Shown: one piece after another, positions 18,291 to 26,419 of the stretch
How the letters are laid out: the number at the start of each line of letters is the position of its first letter
Position numbering within the stretch: position 1 is the first letter of the stretch
Source: CAG-698 sp964385755
GTDB taxonomy: Bacteria; Bacillota_I; Bacilli_A; ML615J-28; CAG-698
Length of the DNA: 64,000 nucleotides
Reading direction: 5' to 3'
Assembly (NCBI GenBank): GCA_964385755.1
Contig: CAYLPZ010000003.1
Span: forward strand, 65,997-129,996
The notes under the pieces: model-generated
Told to the model about the DNA's origin: nothing
Seen by the model: only the letters and a program-made list of their open reading frames with translations
The model's database searches: none
Translations under genes and position numbers: made by a program

Positions 18291-19520
18291 CTATTTGTCT
18301 AATTTCTCTCTTTCAAGAGGCATACACATACATCTTGGGCCACCACGACCTCGTGATAATTCACTAGATGGAATAGTATGAACCTTTATACCATATGATT
18401 TTAAAAGATCATTAGTAATGTTATTTCTTTCATATGTAATAACCTCACCCGGAGCAATCGCAATACAGTTGCTACCATCACTCCATTGTTCACGATCTGC
18501 AGAAACTTGATCTTTTCCACCACAAGGAATTAAAGTAATCTTTCGTTTTAAGATACTACTTAGAATTTCTTCTAAACTTCCAGTTAGTTCAGTTGTTTTT
18601 AATAGTACATCACTAGTCTCATCTTTTTCAACACAAAACACTTTGAAACTATCATAACATTCTTGATGCACAGTAAACTTATCGTAATCAATTTGTGTAA
18701 AAATTGTATCTAAATGCATAAAAGTTCTTTGCTTTGGAATAGACAAAACAATAATTCTTTTAAGTTTTGATTTATATTCATAAAATAAGTTCTTTGCTAA
18801 TTTTTCAATTGCTTCAGCAGAAGTACGTTCACTAACACCTATTATTAGTGTATCTTCATTCAATACTAGAATATCTCCACCTTCTATATTATATTTATAT
18901 TCTCTATCGTAGAAGAATTTTGTTCCTTTGTATTCAGGATGATACATAAAAATATATTTACCATAAATTGTTTCACGACATCTAGTTTTTGAATACATTT
19001 TATTAAGAATGATTCCATCTTCAAATGTTACAAATGGATCTCTTGTAAAATATAAATTTGGCATAGGATTAGTAATAAACTTATTATCTTTAACAAAATC
19101 TGAAAGTGATTTTTTTTGATAATTTGGAAGTTCACTTCTCTTAATCCCCGCCATAGTTTTAATAACTAAACTTTTTGTATCTTCAATTTTATTTAAATAA
19201 TCACATACAGCCTTCTTTAGATGTTCATTTGATATTTCAGCCTCATTTACATATTCAGAAATAAATTGTTCTCTAACATCCTTTGAACTATTTAGTGCTT
19301 CAGTTACTAAATCAACCAAATATACTACTTTTACATTTGCATCTCTAAATGTTTGTGCAAAAGCTCTATGTTCCTTTTTAGCTAGTGGAAGCCAAGGAAT
19401 ATCATCAAATAGTAATTCACCTAAATAAGCTGGTGTTAAATTATTTAATTCCTCTCCCGGTTCATGTAAAAGGACGGTTTTTAATCGTCCAATTTCAGAG
19501 TTTACGAATAATTTACTCAT
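18291..19520 (-). CDS. arcA: arginine deiminase
   Basis: Hydrolyses arginine to citrulline and ammonia. The N-terminus has the family stretch GRLKTVLLHEPG. Further on come PNLYFTRDPF and GGDILVLNED, then MHLDTIFTQID with the catalytic His. The C-terminal SRGRGGPRCMCMPL holds the nucleophilic Cys397. The start at 19520 has AAGGAG 6 bases upstream and gives 409 residues, normal for the family. It is followed by arcB and arcC; no arcD antiporter gene is visible in the window. Confidence 0.95.
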   Translation of the reverse strand: MSKLFVNSEIGRLKTVLLHEPGEELNNLTPAYLGELLFDDIPWLPLAKKEHRAFAQTFRDANVKVVYLVDLVTEALNSSKDVREQFISEYVNEAEISNEHLKKAVCDYLNKIEDTKSLVIKTMAGIKRSELPNYQKKSLSDFVKDNKFITNPMPNLYFTRDPFVTFEDGIILNKMYSKTRCRETIYGKYIFMYHPEYKGTKFFYDREYKYNIEGGDILVLNEDTLIIGVSERTSAEAIEKLAKNLFYEYKSKLKRIIVLSIPKQRTFMHLDTIFTQIDYDKFTVHQECYDSFKVFCVEKDETSDVLLKTTELTGSLEEILSSILKRKITLIPCGGKDQVSADREQWSDGSNCIAIAPGEVITYERNNITNDLLKSYGIKVHTIPSSELSRGRGGPRCMCMPLEREKLDK

Positions 19521-19533
19521 TATTTTCTCCTTC

Positions 19534-20100
19534 TTATGCGCCATCCCAGTGATTGTCGCAAGTGTTTTTTATCTTTTTTAAAGAATATTCTTTTTCCATA
19601 TCATTAAGCATATCAATATCTTCTCCAGTTTTAAAAATATTATGCTTACTAGAATACTTTTTTTCTTTAATTTTTTTATCACTAGACTTATTTAAATCAT
19701 ATATAATCGAAGATATTTCATAACTACTTTTATTATCAATATCTAGCACAAAACATTTTTTATTTTCATTAAAATCTAAAGACATACTCTTTTTTATTAA
19801 TAAAACATTTAAGTAGTTATCGTTAAGAATAGTTTTCATTAAATCATATATTTTTTTACTTGTGATAATATTATATGCGATAACACTTTTTTCTTCATTT
19901 TTACGTTTTTCAATGTCAATAAACATTTTTTCTATACTTTTAAATAATTCATCTTCATTTATATCTTCATATGAATTTATTTTTAAATAATTATTAATTG
20001 ATACTATTTCATATTTATAGTTATATAAGATATTAAGTATTCTTATAATATCAGATTTATCAGATGAAACTAGGTTATTTATTAAAATTACTTTATTCAT
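19534..20100 (-). CDS. unidentified cytoplasmic protein upstream of arcA
   Basis: A 188-residue, Lys/Asn/Ile-rich protein that I do not recognise. The N-terminus MNKVILINNLVSSDK resembles the first strand of a Rossmann or P-loop fold, but no complete nucleotide-binding motif is present. It begins 1 base after the preceding membrane-protein gene and ends 13 bases before arcA, so it belongs to the same transcript. A role in arginine catabolism is possible from context only. Confidence 0.65.
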   Translation of the reverse strand: MNKVILINNLVSSDKSDIIRILNILYNYKYEIVSINNYLKINSYEDINEDELFKSIEKMFIDIEKRKNEEKSVIAYNIITSKKIYDLMKTILNDNYLNVLLIKKSMSLDFNENKKCFVLDIDNKSSYEISSIIYDLNKSSDKKIKEKKYSSKHNIFKTGEDIDMLNDMEKEYSLKKIKNTCDNHWDGA

Positions 20101-20101
20101 A

Positions 20102-20620
20102 TTATCTAAATGGGTAATTTAAATATGTAAAGAGCATAGCTAGAAATAAAAACAAAAAGGCTAAAGTATTAATACTTAATTTAAGTAGAGTAGTTTTAAT
20201 ATCTTTTCTTCTTCTAACATACATAACCATCAATAAAACAACAAATAATGATACTGAAATAGCAAAGAAAATGGTAGCAAAAGTTGTAGTTAATCCCTTA
20301 TTGAAAGGTATTAAATCTGTCATATAGTTTGCATACCATATTCCTATAATCATAAATAATATTCCGACAGGAATGGCAATTAACATTTGTTTTTCAAACC
20401 AAGTAACGCTAATATCCTTCTTCACATCTAAATATTTATTAACATTTTTTAATCCACTAGATAATGCACAAAGTACAACACCAAAAACAAAAAATGCATT
20501 CTTAATCATAATCATTGCAAACGCTGCAGCAAGAACATAAAAAAATAATGGCAAGAAATTTAAATAAACTAGATATGCTGGCATTTGTATGTTTTTATTT
20601 TTTTTGTTTCTATTTCCCAT
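20102..20620 (-). CDS. membrane protein of unknown function, first gene before arc
   Basis: About five hydrophobic helices after a short basic tail (GNRNKKNKN), and no motif I know. The start at 20620 has AGGT 8 bases upstream; two upstream codons in frame lack a good site. It does not resemble the arginine-ornithine antiporter ArcD, which is much longer. Confidence 0.65.
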   Translation of the reverse strand: MGNRNKKNKNIQMPAYLVYLNFLPLFFYVLAAAFAMIMIKNAFFVFGVVLCALSSGLKNVNKYLDVKKDISVTWFEKQMLIAIPVGILFMIIGIWYANYMTDLIPFNKGLTTTFATIFFAISVSLFVVLLMVMYVRRRKDIKTTLLKLSINTLAFLFLFLAMLFTYLNYPFR

Positions 20621-20718
20621 AATCAAACCTCTTATAATGTTTCTTTTTTACTATTATACACAAAATCATCAAAAAATTAAACTATTTATTGCTTTTTATA
20701 TTTTTATAAATATTAAAA

Positions 20719-20743
20719 TGGTGAACCTCAAAGGAATTCACCA
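20719..20743. terminator. hairpin between the arc region and the rhodanese gene
   Basis: TGGTGAA pairs with TTCACCA; the plus-strand side is followed by CTTGTTTTTTT. It lies 53 bases beyond the rhodanese stop. As a minus-strand terminator it is imperfect because its tail is only AT-rich. Confidence 0.4.
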
Positions 20744-20795
20744 CTTGTTTTTTTCTTTGAATATAATTTATCATTAATACATAGAAAACAATTAT

Positions 20796-21200
20796 CTATT
20801 TACCATATTCAAGTTTGCCATTATAATCGAGAATTCCACCAATCTCAATTATATTTGTATATCCAAGTTTTACAAGTTTACTAGATGCTTGTTTGCTGCG
20901 AGAACCACTACGACAATATACATAAATATTTTGTCTTTTATTTGGTAATAATGAAATCTCAAAAGTTCCAATTGTTTCATTTGGAATGTTTATAGCACCA
21001 GGGATATGTCCTGCGATAAACTCATCTTCCCTGCGAACATCTACCAAAATGTATCCTTTATCTTCTTGCATTCTTGCAAGAGCTTCAGACATAGAAATAG
21101 ATTCATATGTGTTCTGATTTTTATCAGAATCTGGTTTTCTACATCCTAACCCAAAAAGCAACAAAAATAATATTAATGGTAATAATTTTATTGGCATCAT
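20796..21200 (-). CDS. rhodanese-domain lipoprotein
   Basis: The signal peptide ends with the lipobox LGLGC, followed by a single rhodanese domain. DVRREDEFIAGHIPGAINIP and the active-site loop YCRSGSRS (Cys nucleophile) are intact. Such proteins transfer sulfane sulfur or act in thiol redox at the cell surface. The gene follows trxA by 27 bases and is probably cotranscribed with it, consistent with a redox role. Confidence 0.85.
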   Translation of the reverse strand: MMPIKLLPLILFLLLFGLGCRKPDSDKNQNTYESISMSEALARMQEDKGYILVDVRREDEFIAGHIPGAINIPNETIGTFEISLLPNKRQNIYVYCRSGSRSKQASSKLVKLGYTNIIEIGGILDYNGKLEYGK

Positions 21201-21227
21201 CTAACTCCTAAATTAATGCTAAAATAA

Positions 21228-21536
21228 TTATTTTAATAATTCCTCTAATATAGTTTTTGGCATAGCTCCTACTTTTTGTTTTACAATCTTTCTATCTTTT
21301 ATTACTACAAACATAGGAATACTTGAAACTTGGAAATAACTAGCAAGCTCTGGTTCATCATCAACATTTACTTTTCCGATAATTGCTTTTCCTTGATATT
21401 CATTTGCAAGTTCCTCAACTACAGGTGACATCATACGGCATGGTCCACACCAAGGAGCCCAAAAGTCAATTAGAATTGGTAACTCGCTTTTTAAAGCTTC
21501 CTCAAAGTTTTCTTTTGTAATTTTTAGTTCAGACAT
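21228..21536 (-). CDS. trxA: thioredoxin
   Basis: A 102-residue thioredoxin with the canonical active site FWAPWCGPCRMM and the cis-Pro segment SSIPMFVV. It reduces protein disulfides in the cytoplasm. The start at 21536 is chosen because GGAG lies 8 bases before it and it gives the standard length; the frame is open further upstream but would add an odd hydrophobic extension. Confidence 0.93.
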   Translation of the reverse strand: MSELKITKENFEEALKSELPILIDFWAPWCGPCRMMSPVVEELANEYQGKAIIGKVNVDDEPELASYFQVSSIPMFVVIKDRKIVKQKVGAMPKTILEELLK

Positions 21537-21865
21537 ATATTCCACTCCTTTATTAAATTTTTTTATCATCAAAATAAATCCTTTTATGAAAAGCATCACT
21601 ATTATAATAAACATATAATACATTATTATAGATAATATATGATTCTTCTAGCTATTCATGTAAAATAATAAGATACACCATTATTTTTATATCTTTATTA
21701 TTATTATATTATTTATTACTATTTTTTTCAAGAATCGTGACATATATACAAATTAAAAAGTGGTGAAACAATTTTATATACAAACGAAGCACTATCAACA
21801 GGCTTTAATATTTTTCTTAGTACTGGTGGGAATGCTAAAATTCAGTCGTATTACTGAGATGTTTC

Positions 21866-22216
21866 TTATTCCACCGTGTTAATAACCAAAAACGGCTTAC
21901 GCCCGAATTTGTCCACAAGGGGACGGTAGAAAATAATAAGCAACGTTACCGGATAGGAAATAAAACCTATGGCGGAAAAGAGCGATAATCCCTCGCCGTA
22001 TTCCATACCCATATTTTTTACGAAGAATTCCGTAACTATATTCGCCTGAAACTGAATGGATATAGTAGACGCTATTTCGTCCGTTATGAAGATGAGCGAC
22101 AAAATCATAAACAAGTAAGTCAGATAAAACTTGTTGCTTCTTGCGCCCAACTGTTTTTCGCGGCGGATAAGTTCTTTGGCTTCGCGCGCCTGTAATCGTT
22201 CAACGTTTTTTGCCAA
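21866..22216 (-). pseudogene. truncated MFS transporter, N-terminal fragment
   Basis: It encodes a basic tail, two membrane helices and the MFS loop motif RPLVDKFGRKP, then stops after 116 residues, where a complete MFS protein has about 400. The putative TTG start lies 36 bases after the upstream gene. Base composition is clearly richer in G and C than the left flank, and the break at about 21870 coincides with the composition change. The gene was probably cut when this island joined the AT-rich chromosome. Confidence 0.75.
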
Positions 22217-22254
22217 GCGGTAAGCTTTCTCCCGCTTTTTGCTTTTTGTTTATC

Positions 22255-23313
22255 TTATTTGTGGCGCATACGATACTCAAATTCATCAACGCGTTCTCCC
22301 GTCTTTTTCATTTCGTCGAGAGTTTTACGTTGGTTTTCAAGATTGCGTTCATTCTGCTTTGCAAGTTCTGCGTTGTGTGAAGCCTGTTGCTTTGCTCTGA
22401 ACTCAGCATCCTCGTGCATTTTCTTTGTTGTCCTGTTAAGGTCGTCGAGCTTTTGGTTTATTGAATTGCGTGTTTCAATATTTATCATATTTTGAATGTT
22501 GATCTGCTGCTGTGTTTTGTCAGCTATTATACATTCCTTAGCTATAGAGTTGAAATCATCCTCAGAGGTGGCTGTCATTCCAAGCTTTATAAAATAGTCT
22601 TGCTGATCGTAAGGAGTGTTTTCAAAAAGAAATAATACTCGCTCTCCAACTATAGCCTTTGCCTCCTCGGCGACATCACTAAGTGTGCTATCCCTTCTGA
22701 CCTCGGCATCAGCATATGCTTTCTCGAATGTTAACAACAGCTCAGAAAAGTAATTCTTTGTAATGCTCTGTGCCTTGGAAACAAGCGCAGAAAGCACAGC
22801 TTCGTCAGGCTTGTTCTTCTTAATAGCTATAATAACGTCAAGAAGTCCCAAACCTATTCCGACCATGGTGATCTTCGGCATCGAGAGTGCCAATCCGGTG
22901 AATAACGCAGACGCTGCCAAAAGACCGAGCATTAAAACGCCAAAAAGTTTAAGAAAGCTTCCTGTAAGAGGCTTATTTACGCCCTTTTTAAGCTCATCCC
23001 TTACATTGCTCTGAATTTCGAGCAATTTAGACTCATACGCCGATGTTTCAGCGCGCATTTGTTCTGTATATTTAATATTTAACAAATCACATCCGTACTT
23101 AACGTTATCGCCAAGGCGGGATGCTTTGCCATCGTATTGATCCAATAGATATCTTATTTGCTCGACTATATTGCGGTCGTTAAGCCCATCTGCGATCGCG
23201 CGCTTGCTTTTTAGACTTTCGATATATTGATACGCCTTGGTAAAAGAGCGCTCTATATTTTTTTTGTCCTCACGGTACTTAGTGAGGTACTGCATAGCTT
23301 TGGCATAATTCAT
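22255..23313 (-). CDS. coiled-coil membrane protein of unknown function
   Basis: I do not recognise this family. An N-terminal helical region (residues 1-115) is followed by two adjacent membrane helices (about 122-160). A long helical region follows, with the C-terminal 90 residues strongly charged (KQNERNLENQRKTLDEMKK), likely a coiled coil. GGAGG precedes the ATG. Its composition matches the foreign island, not the surrounding chromosome. Confidence 0.75.
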   Translation of the reverse strand: MNYAKAMQYLTKYREDKKNIERSFTKAYQYIESLKSKRAIADGLNDRNIVEQIRYLLDQYDGKASRLGDNVKYGCDLLNIKYTEQMRAETSAYESKLLEIQSNVRDELKKGVNKPLTGSFLKLFGVLMLGLLAASALFTGLALSMPKITMVGIGLGLLDVIIAIKKNKPDEAVLSALVSKAQSITKNYFSELLLTFEKAYADAEVRRDSTLSDVAEEAKAIVGERVLFLFENTPYDQQDYFIKLGMTATSEDDFNSIAKECIIADKTQQQINIQNMINIETRNSINQKLDDLNRTTKKMHEDAEFRAKQQASHNAELAKQNERNLENQRKTLDEMKKTGERVDEFEYRMRHK

Positions 23314-23460
23314 TTTATTTTCCTCCGAGTAATATATAGTTGTACCATAAGCATACCACGCCTTTTGATAAAATGCAATATGATATACGAATAAATATAC
23401 TGAAAATTTTATTTTGTAAAGGTAAAATGCCCTATCAGTTGGATAAGTGAAAATATAAGA

Positions 23461-23525
23461 AACAAAAAAAGCCCGAACCTTTTTCCAATGGTAAAAAAGT
23501 TCAAGCCATTTGCGTTTGGTGACCC
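23461..23525 (-). other. terminator plus tRNA-3'-end-like segment (left copy)
   Basis: Read on the minus strand, GGGTCACCAA (23525-23516) is followed by a hairpin arm CTTGAACTTTTTT, its imperfect complement AAAAAGGTTCGGGC, and a T-run. It resembles the segment at 28180-28254 in layout and sequence and shares the exact decamer TTGGTGACCC (plus-strand reading). It may be a tRNA-derived junction. Confidence 0.45.
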
Positions 23526-23556
23526 TGTGCCCAAGAAAGTCTAACCTATAAAATGG

Positions 23557-24405
23557 TTAAATATAATAAATAGTCAAATAGTAGTTATGCCAAAGCCCAA
23601 AAGCAAATTCGGTATAAGTCGAAGATGAGGTATTACCTAAATTTATCTCACTCAACGACGGGCGCGTCAAATAATAAGATGCTGAATTATAATTTTGAAA
23701 TATGTGCCACATTACCACCAATTTGCCTTTTCCCGTAGCAACGTGAGCTTTATATTGATAAGCCGCCAACTGATTTTCGGTTATGCCTGTTGTGTAATAC
23801 CTTTCAGCAGAATTTTCGCTATCAAAAAGATAAAAATACTCGCAATCGACAAAATCGGAACTCAATAAATTTAAAAGAGCAGTATTGTTGTCAACAGTAA
23901 TTTTTTCTTCGCTGACACTTTCAATATCCGTAAGCTCGATAACCTTATAAATTACGCCGACTTCGGTATCAAACGCCCCTTTCTCGGTAGCGATAGCGGT
24001 TATTTTTTCGTTAAGTTTAGCGTTTGTAGAAAGTACATAACGATTATTATCGACATTTATTCCGTTCAATGAAATGCCGTAAGAGTTTGCGCCTTGTCGT
24101 ATCGTAAACGAAGTGTTGTTGCCAGGCGCAGGCGGTTCATTACCTAAATTAGTAAGTTTGGCGGTAAGTACCAAATTAACTATTTCGTCTATATTGCTCT
24201 TATCTTCAATAGTAAACTGAAAGCCGTCCTTTTTTCCGTTATCGAAATCCACGTCTATTTTATCGCCACCCGAAAGCATATCCGAATAAAATTCAATATC
24301 GCTTATTGCGTTTATTTGATTAGCCTTATCGGTACAGCCAGCAAACGCAAATAATGCTATACAAGTAATAGCCGATAATAAAAACGCTATAACAGTTTTT
24401 TTCAT
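23557..24405 (-). CDS. lipoprotein of unknown function
   Basis: A signal peptide ends with the lipobox AFAGC, so the protein is lipid-anchored. The remaining 260 residues are rich in Asn, Thr and Ser and look like a beta-rich extracellular domain. There is no motif I know. It belongs compositionally to the foreign island and stands alone, with the tRNA-like segment beyond its stop. Confidence 0.75.
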   Translation of the reverse strand: MKKTVIAFLLSAITCIALFAFAGCTDKANQINAISDIEFYSDMLSGGDKIDVDFDNGKKDGFQFTIEDKSNIDEIVNLVLTAKLTNLGNEPPAPGNNTSFTIRQGANSYGISLNGINVDNNRYVLSTNAKLNEKITAIATEKGAFDTEVGVIYKVIELTDIESVSEEKITVDNNTALLNLLSSDFVDCEYFYLFDSENSAERYYTTGITENQLAAYQYKAHVATGKGKLVVMWHIFQNYNSASYYLTRPSLSEINLGNTSSSTYTEFAFGLWHNYYLTIYYI

Positions 24406-24525
24406 ATCATTACACCCTTATTTAATTTTTCACTATTATATCTTTTTCACTATTATATCATACGCAAGTCTTTTTAGCAATAGCTTAAGTGGGATAAACA
24501 CTTATTAAAATTAAAAGGGCAGTTA

Positions 24526-24580
24526 TGCGTGAGCTTGTCTTGACGAGCGCGCGACTACGCCGCGCGGACAAGCTCACGCA
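24526..24580. repeat. 55-bp palindrome with 14-bp perfect arms
   Basis: TGCGTGAGCTTGTC (24526-24539) and its exact complement (24567-24580) enclose a second GC-rich stem (GCGCG with CGCGCG). It lies in the non-coding region before the Rep promoter. Candidate roles are a replication or transfer origin hairpin or a terminator; no T-run follows on either side. Confidence 0.7.
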
Positions 24581-24609
24581 ACAAAATAAATAAATCGACT
24601 AAATAAACG

Positions 24610-24694
24610 TATTTGAAAGCCGAGCGGAAGGGCGTTCGCCGCTGAACCGCTTGGCGATTCGCCCTTTCCTCTCGCTCTGCGGTGATTTCAAATA
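24610..24694. repeat. 85-bp long hairpin near the Rep promoter
   Basis: TATTTGAAA (24610-24618) and TTTCAAATA (24686-24694) close a long stem with GAGCGGAAGGGCG opposite CGCCCTTTCCTCTCGCTC and an inner CGCC/GGCG hairpin. Nested hairpins of this kind are typical of rolling-circle origins; with an HUH Rep gene 640 bases downstream this is a plausible nick region, but no nick site can be named. Confidence 0.55.
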
Positions 24695-24835
24695 ATATCG
24701 TTTTATTACAGCCGATTTGCTTTTCTTTTTGTTGGCGGTGGGGCTTTTCCGCTTAATCGTCGCAGAGATTAACCCTAATTCCGCTCGCTTTGTTCATAAC
24801 TGAAAAATTTTTTTAAAAAATATACAAACATTTGT

Positions 24836-24864
24836 TTGACTTTTAAAATTGTTGGTTATATAAT
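24836..24864 (+). promoter_or_regulatory. strong promoter for the rep leader
   Basis: TTGACT (24836-24841), a 17-base spacer and a perfect TATAAT (24859-24864) on the plus strand. The first open frame begins only at 25190. Confidence 0.8.
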
Positions 24865-24870
24865 AATCAA

Positions 24871-25160
24871 ACGCACAAAAAAGTGCGAGTGCAATTTAAT
24901 ATTGGAACTGCGTCAATAGGAAATCTATTGTGCAGCTAAAACAGCAGACCAGAGGTTAAGTTAAGGAGCAAAGTAGCGATTAAGCGAAAGCCGGTTCACC
25001 CCCAACAAAGAAAAGGTGCAGAGTTGCGTTTTGATAAGAGAGAAGATAGCACACTCTTATTCTATTAAGGGAATATAATATTCTCTTAATTTTAACGGGC
25101 GATGTACAAAGTTTTATGAGATTAAGTTCTCGTAAGATTTTGTACATCGCCCTTTTTTCG
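24871..25160 (+). ncRNA. leader RNA of unknown class before rep
   Basis: About 290 bases between the promoter and the small gene carry no frame with a good start. They contain the hairpin GCACAAAAAAGTGC, purine-rich linkers and the stretch GCGAAAGCCGG. They end in a strong terminator: GGGCGATGTACAAA pairs with TTTGTACATCGCCC (about 25098-25153), followed by TTTTTT. I do not recognise the class. It could be a riboregulator or an antisense-controlled attenuator setting Rep levels. Confidence 0.5.
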
Positions 25161-25189
25161 TGCAAATTTTCGAAACGGAGGACAGAAAT

Positions 25190-25339
25190 TTGCAGGAAAA
25201 CAAGACAAAAAAAGACATTGAGGTCAGGAGTATCGGAAAGCCGAACATTTCGGCATTATCCGAGAGTGAACAGGCGGTATTCTACGCCACCCTATTAAAG
25301 CGAATAACGGAGCTTGTAAAAGGGGGTGATAGAAAATGA
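25190..25339 (+). CDS. 49-residue small protein coupled to Rep
   Basis: A TTG start with CGGAGG about 8 bases upstream opens 49 codons beginning QENKTKKDIEVRSIGKPNIS after the initiator and ending KGGDRK. The TGA stop overlaps the Rep ATG as ATGA, a classic translational coupling. The sequence is not a shadow: its codon use matches the Rep gene. The function is unknown; a copy-control or accessory replication protein is plausible. Confidence 0.65.
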   Translation: MQENKTKKDIEVRSIGKPNISALSESEQAVFYATLLKRITELVKGGDRK

Positions 25340-26220
25340 ACTTAATCGGCGCAAAGGTTTACTTTGACGGCAGACATTGGATAGCTATTCGCCATACCGA
25401 ACGAAGTTCCAAACGGCGAAGAAAGAGCATTAAGGCGCAGGACGACCCCACGGTTGAACAGTTTGAAAAGTCGTTTAACAAGACAACAAAGGGTAGAAAT
25501 TCGAAGAAAAAAGAAAGCCTTTTGAAAGAGTTTTTACCCCACTTTGACAGCGAAAGCGAAGCTACGGAATTTGTAGAAACGCAGTTTGAACGGCTTAACC
25601 GCAACCGCATTGAAAGATTTAAAAGGTTAAAGCGAAAGGCGTATTTACAGCAATGGCACTACTTTTGCACTTTTACCTATGCGGACGGCAAGCAGACCGA
25701 AGAGAGTTTCAGAAAGCAGTTAATGAACTGTTTATACCATTTGGCTACACGAAAGGGTTGGAGATATATCGGAGCTTGGGAACGTGGTGAAGATAACGGA
25801 AGATTACACTTTCACGCTTTGGTCTATATACCGCCCGACGGTATGGTTGGAGAGTTTGAAGAACGTAACGATTTCAGCTTTAAAGCTCATAAACGGCAGG
25901 TTACTAATCAAAATACGTTTTTCAACGAGCGGTTTGGGCGTAACGATTTCGACAAGATTTCACATCAAATCGAAGTCGAGAACAGCGTTTACTATATGCT
26001 CAAATACATAACCAAGAATGACGAAAAGGTCGTTTATTCAAGGGGGTTAAAGAGCTATATCGTAGCGGACATTTTGGAAGAAGATATACTCTGCCCTTAT
26101 GGTGATGACGAGAATGAATACAAATTTATACTTTCAGACGATTTCACCTGCATTACGGACGGCGAGATTTTGGGAAAGGTCAGTCCCGAAGTCATAGAAA
26201 AAATGCCGAAAAGTAACTGA
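25336..26220 (+). CDS. rep: HUH-endonuclease rolling-circle replication initiator
   Basis: The Rep carries motif I YFCTFTYADG (about 109-118), the metal-binding HUH motif RLHFHALVY (HFH 158-160) and motif III VYYMLKYITK with the nucleophilic Tyr (219 or 220) and Lys223. Such proteins nick one DNA strand and stay covalently attached to start rolling-circle replication. A Lys/Arg-rich N-terminus (residues 20-60) may bind DNA. A serine recombinase 200 bases downstream suggests an integrative element that replicates transiently. GGGGGTGA precedes the ATG. Confidence 0.8.
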   Translation: MNLIGAKVYFDGRHWIAIRHTERSSKRRRKSIKAQDDPTVEQFEKSFNKTTKGRNSKKKESLLKEFLPHFDSESEATEFVETQFERLNRNRIERFKRLKRKAYLQQWHYFCTFTYADGKQTEESFRKQLMNCLYHLATRKGWRYIGAWERGEDNGRLHFHALVYIPPDGMVGEFEERNDFSFKAHKRQVTNQNTFFNERFGRNDFDKISHQIEVENSVYYMLKYITKNDEKVVYSRGLKSYIVADILEEDILCPYGDDENEYKFILSDDFTCITDGEILGKVSPEVIEKMPKSN

Positions 26221-26270
26221 CCAAGAGTTTTTGTCTATCGACTTGCAGAGCGTAAACGAAAACCCACGCT

Positions 26271-26318
26271 GTTGCAAGGGTAAAATGCACTACTTTCGTA
26301 GCCCTTGCATCAGCGCAG
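26271..26318 (+). terminator. inverted repeat after rep
   Basis: TTGCAAGGGT and AGCCCTTGCA form an 8-bp stem around a roughly 20-base loop in the 200-base gap between rep and the recombinase. There is no T-run, so it may be a protein site rather than a terminator. Confidence 0.3.
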
Positions 26319-26419
26319 GAATAAGCCATAAAAAACGCTAAACAATGGCTTTCCGTTTGTTCGCCCCTTGTCGAAAGACAAAAGTTAAAAATCTATTTTA
26401 AAAGGAGTTTAAATTAAGA

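Noticed and set aside
21750..21860. Plus-strand fragment reading GETILYTNEALSTGFNIF before the island
   Set aside because: Only about 32 codons with no start; it may be a gene tail left at the insertion point, but it is too short to name.
24526..24580. Intrinsic terminator
   Set aside because: The stem is strong, but neither strand has a T-run next to it and no gene ends within 100 bases upstream on either strand except the divergent lipoprotein start.
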